Source: Sulfurivirga caldicuralii
GTDB taxonomy: Bacteria > Pseudomonadota > Gammaproteobacteria > Thiomicrospirales > Thiomicrospiraceae
DNA length: 7,744 nucleotides
Direction of reading: 5' to 3'
NCBI GenBank assembly: GCA_015661715.1
Contig: DQVN01000132.1
Coordinates: 1 to 7,744, forward strand
Shown: positions 6,762-7,744 of the stretch, piece after piece
Numbering within the stretch: position 1 is the stretch's first letter
Layout: each line of letters opens with the position of its first letter
Notes under the pieces: generated by a model
Told to the model about the DNA's origin: nothing
The model's input: the letters and a program-made list of their open reading frames with translations, nothing else
The model's database searches: none
Made by a program: the position numbers and the translations under genes

Positions 6762-7469
6762 ATGATCCGCCGCATTATATCAGCCCTGCTACCCGCGCTG
6801 TTTCCACCCCGCTGCCTATTGGATGCTGGCCCTGCGACTCAGGTGGATCTGGCCGATCATCTGATCGCAGCACTTGAACCTGTTGCCAGCACGCCTCATT
6901 GCCCCCGCTGCGCCCAGAATGTGCCCGCGGGACGCCTGTGCGGTCACTGCTTGAAGCACCCACCCGCCTTTGATCGGGTGCAAGCCGCTTTCTGGCTGGA
7001 TGATACGCTGAAGCAGCTATTGCATAAGATGAAATATGGGCAAAAACCCGATATTCGCATCACCCGCCTGCTCAGCACCCTGGCCCGTCCTTATCTGGTG
7101 CCAGGTCATGTGCAGGCATTAGTTCCCATGCCCTTGCATCCAGCCCGCTTGCGTCAAAGGGGTTTCAATCAAGCCCGGTGGCTGGCGCGAGACTGGGGTA
7201 AAGCATTCAACCTGCCAAGCGTCCCCGCCGCTAGGCGCGTCCTAAATACCCAACAACAAGCCAGACTGGATGCATCCACCCGGCGAAAAAACCTGATAAA
7301 CGCTTTTCATGTTGATAACAAATGCCTGCGTCCATACCAATGTATCGCCATTGTGGATGATGTCCTGACAACCGGTGCGACCGCCCATGCCTTGGCTCAA
7401 GCCATCAAAGCGAGTCACCCTGCCCTCACCATTGAAGTATGGGTGGTCGCCCGCACACCTTTGTTATAA
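6762..7469 (+). CDS. comF: ComF-family phosphoribosyltransferase-like protein
   Basis: The 235-residue product has the ComF layout: an N-terminal 'LFPPRC' segment (13-18), a zinc-knuckle pair CPRC...CGHC (Cys47, 50, 60, 63), 'MKYGQK' (90-95), '[18 protein letters not shown]' (121-138), 'RRKN' (174-177) and the PRPP-binding loop '[10 protein letters not shown]' (198-207). In Haemophilus and Bacillus ComF proteins are needed for uptake of transforming DNA; in many bacteria, including the E. coli homologue GntX, the role is unclear. The first knuckle is degenerate here: Cys18 is followed by Asp where the family usually has a second Cys. The ATG at 6762 is retained because conserved sequence begins right after it, but it has no Shine-Dalgarno and lies only 19 bp from the bioB start. 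Its promoter, if any, must lie in bioB. A comF-bioB divergent pair is a common gammaproteobacterial arrangement. Confidence 0.92.
   Translation: MIRRIISALLPALFPPRCLLDAGPATQVDLADHLIAALEPVASTPHCPRCAQNVPAGRLCGHCLKHPPAFDRVQAAFWLDDTLKQLLHKMKYGQKPDIRITRLLSTLARPYLVPGHVQALVPMPLHPARLRQRGFNQARWLARDWGKAFNLPSVPAARRVLNTQQQARLDASTRRKNLINAFHVDNKCLRPYQCIAIVDDVLTTGATAHALAQAIKASHPALTIEVWVVARTPLL
6774..6782 (-). promoter_or_regulatory. Extended -10 promoter for the bio operon (TGATATAAT)
   Basis: The minus strand carries TG-A-TATAAT, a perfect extended -10 element, exactly over comF codons 5-7 (ATT ATA TCA). No good -35 lies 16-18 nt upstream, which extended -10 promoters can tolerate. Transcription would start near 6767, leaving a leader of about 25 nt that contains the AAGGA ribosome site of bioB. 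Confidence 0.65.
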
Positions 7470-7470
7470 T
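7462..7470 (+). promoter_or_regulatory. Extended -10 promoter for the CDF gene (TGTTATAAT)
   Basis: TG-T-TATAAT spans the last two codons and the stop of comF. There is no matching -35. A start near 7476 would give an AT-rich leader of about 35 nt ending in AAGGG, 10 nt before the ATG at 7511. There is no terminator hairpin between comF and this gene, so read-through from comF is also possible. Confidence 0.55.
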
Positions 7471-7510
7471 TTTCTATCAAATCAATAAGTTAATTAAGGG
7501 TAAACAAATA

Positions 7511-7744
7511 ATGAATCGCACTTCCGCTGCGAAGGCAACTTACTCTAAATCGGTTCAATACCTTTCCCCTCACCATAACCACATCAAAACCGGGGATGAA
7601 AAAAACCAACGCAAAGTGCTCATCGCCGCCATTTTGACCGGTTCCTATATGCTGATTGAAATCATCGGCGGCTGGTGGGTGGGCTCTTTGGCCCTGATGG
7701 CCGATGGCATTCACATGCTCACTGATGCTGTGGCACTGATGATC
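7511..7744 (+). CDS. Cation diffusion facilitator (CDF) family transporter, partial (C-terminus beyond right edge)
   Basis: The first 78 codons run open to the right edge. The start ATG has AAGGG 10 nt upstream. A hydrophilic N-terminus contains a small His cluster (HHNH, 21-24), often a cytoplasmic metal-collecting feature. A first membrane segment covers about residues 36-54, and a second begins with 'SLALMADGIHMLTDAVALMI' (59-78). The Asp65, His68 and Asp72 pattern is the TM2 metal site of CzcD/ZitB-type transporters, where His68 and Asp72 (H-x3-D) usually favour zinc. The protein would export Zn2+ or a similar divalent ion from the cytoplasm in exchange for protons. The metal cannot be fixed from this fragment, since the TM5 site and C-terminal domain are not visible. 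Confidence 0.9.
   Translation, partial: MNRTSAAKATYSKSVQYLSPHHNHIKTGDEKNQRKVLIAAILTGSYMLIEIIGGWWVGSLALMADGIHMLTDAVALMI

Noticed and set aside
6743..6850. BirA-type operator (TTGTAAACC-spacer-GGTTTACAA) upstream of bioB
   Set aside because: No match to either half-site was seen around the predicted promoter, so regulation by BirA cannot be claimed from this sequence.
7490..7714. Minus-strand open frame opposite the CDF start
   Set aside because: The plus strand carries a clear CDF TM1/TM2 signature with a good ribosome site; the minus-strand frame has no recognisable content.

Overview
The window is a compact bacterial chromosomal segment, moderately GC-rich by eye, with no insertion sequence, RNA gene or CRISPR array that I can see. 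The TrmA copy is very close to the Enterobacterales protein. The comF/bioB/bioF/bioH order and an LpxL-type acyltransferase also fit, so a Gram-negative gammaproteobacterium (or a closely allied proteobacterial lineage) is the best guess. I cannot name a genus.

Layout. Seven genes read leftward on the minus strand, in transcription order: bioB, bioF, bioH, trmA, a TtcA-family gene, an LpxL/HtrB-like acyltransferase, and a TIGR03545-type membrane-anchored protein cut by the left edge. Two genes read rightward at the right end: comF, divergent from bioB, and the first 78 codons of a cation diffusion facilitator (CDF) transporter. Most junctions on the minus strand are tight or overlapping (bioB/bioF, bioF/bioH, ttcA/acyltransferase), which suggests one long transcript or a few overlapping ones.

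How the genes work together. BioH releases pimeloyl-ACP from its methyl ester, BioF condenses it with alanine to make 8-amino-7-oxononanoate (KAPA), and BioB inserts sulfur into dethiobiotin to make biotin. BioC and BioD, which often follow bioH in gammaproteobacteria, are absent here. Their usual place is taken by two tRNA-modification genes (trmA for m5U54; a TtcA-type thiolase for the anticodon loop) and then two envelope genes.

Control. The clearest signals are perfect TATAAT boxes at gene junctions: an extended -10 (TGATATAAT, minus strand) inside comF codons 5-7, which probably drives bioB; an extended -10 (TGTTATAAT, plus strand) across the comF stop codon, which probably drives the CDF gene; and a plain TATAAT across the bioH stop codon, which may drive trmA. 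None has a good -35. Several starts appear to be non-ATG (bioH GTG, bioF TTG), chosen here because strong Shine-Dalgarno sequences sit at the right distance. I found no convincing undescribed system. The notable points are regulatory layout, gene-order changes and a few family-atypical residues.
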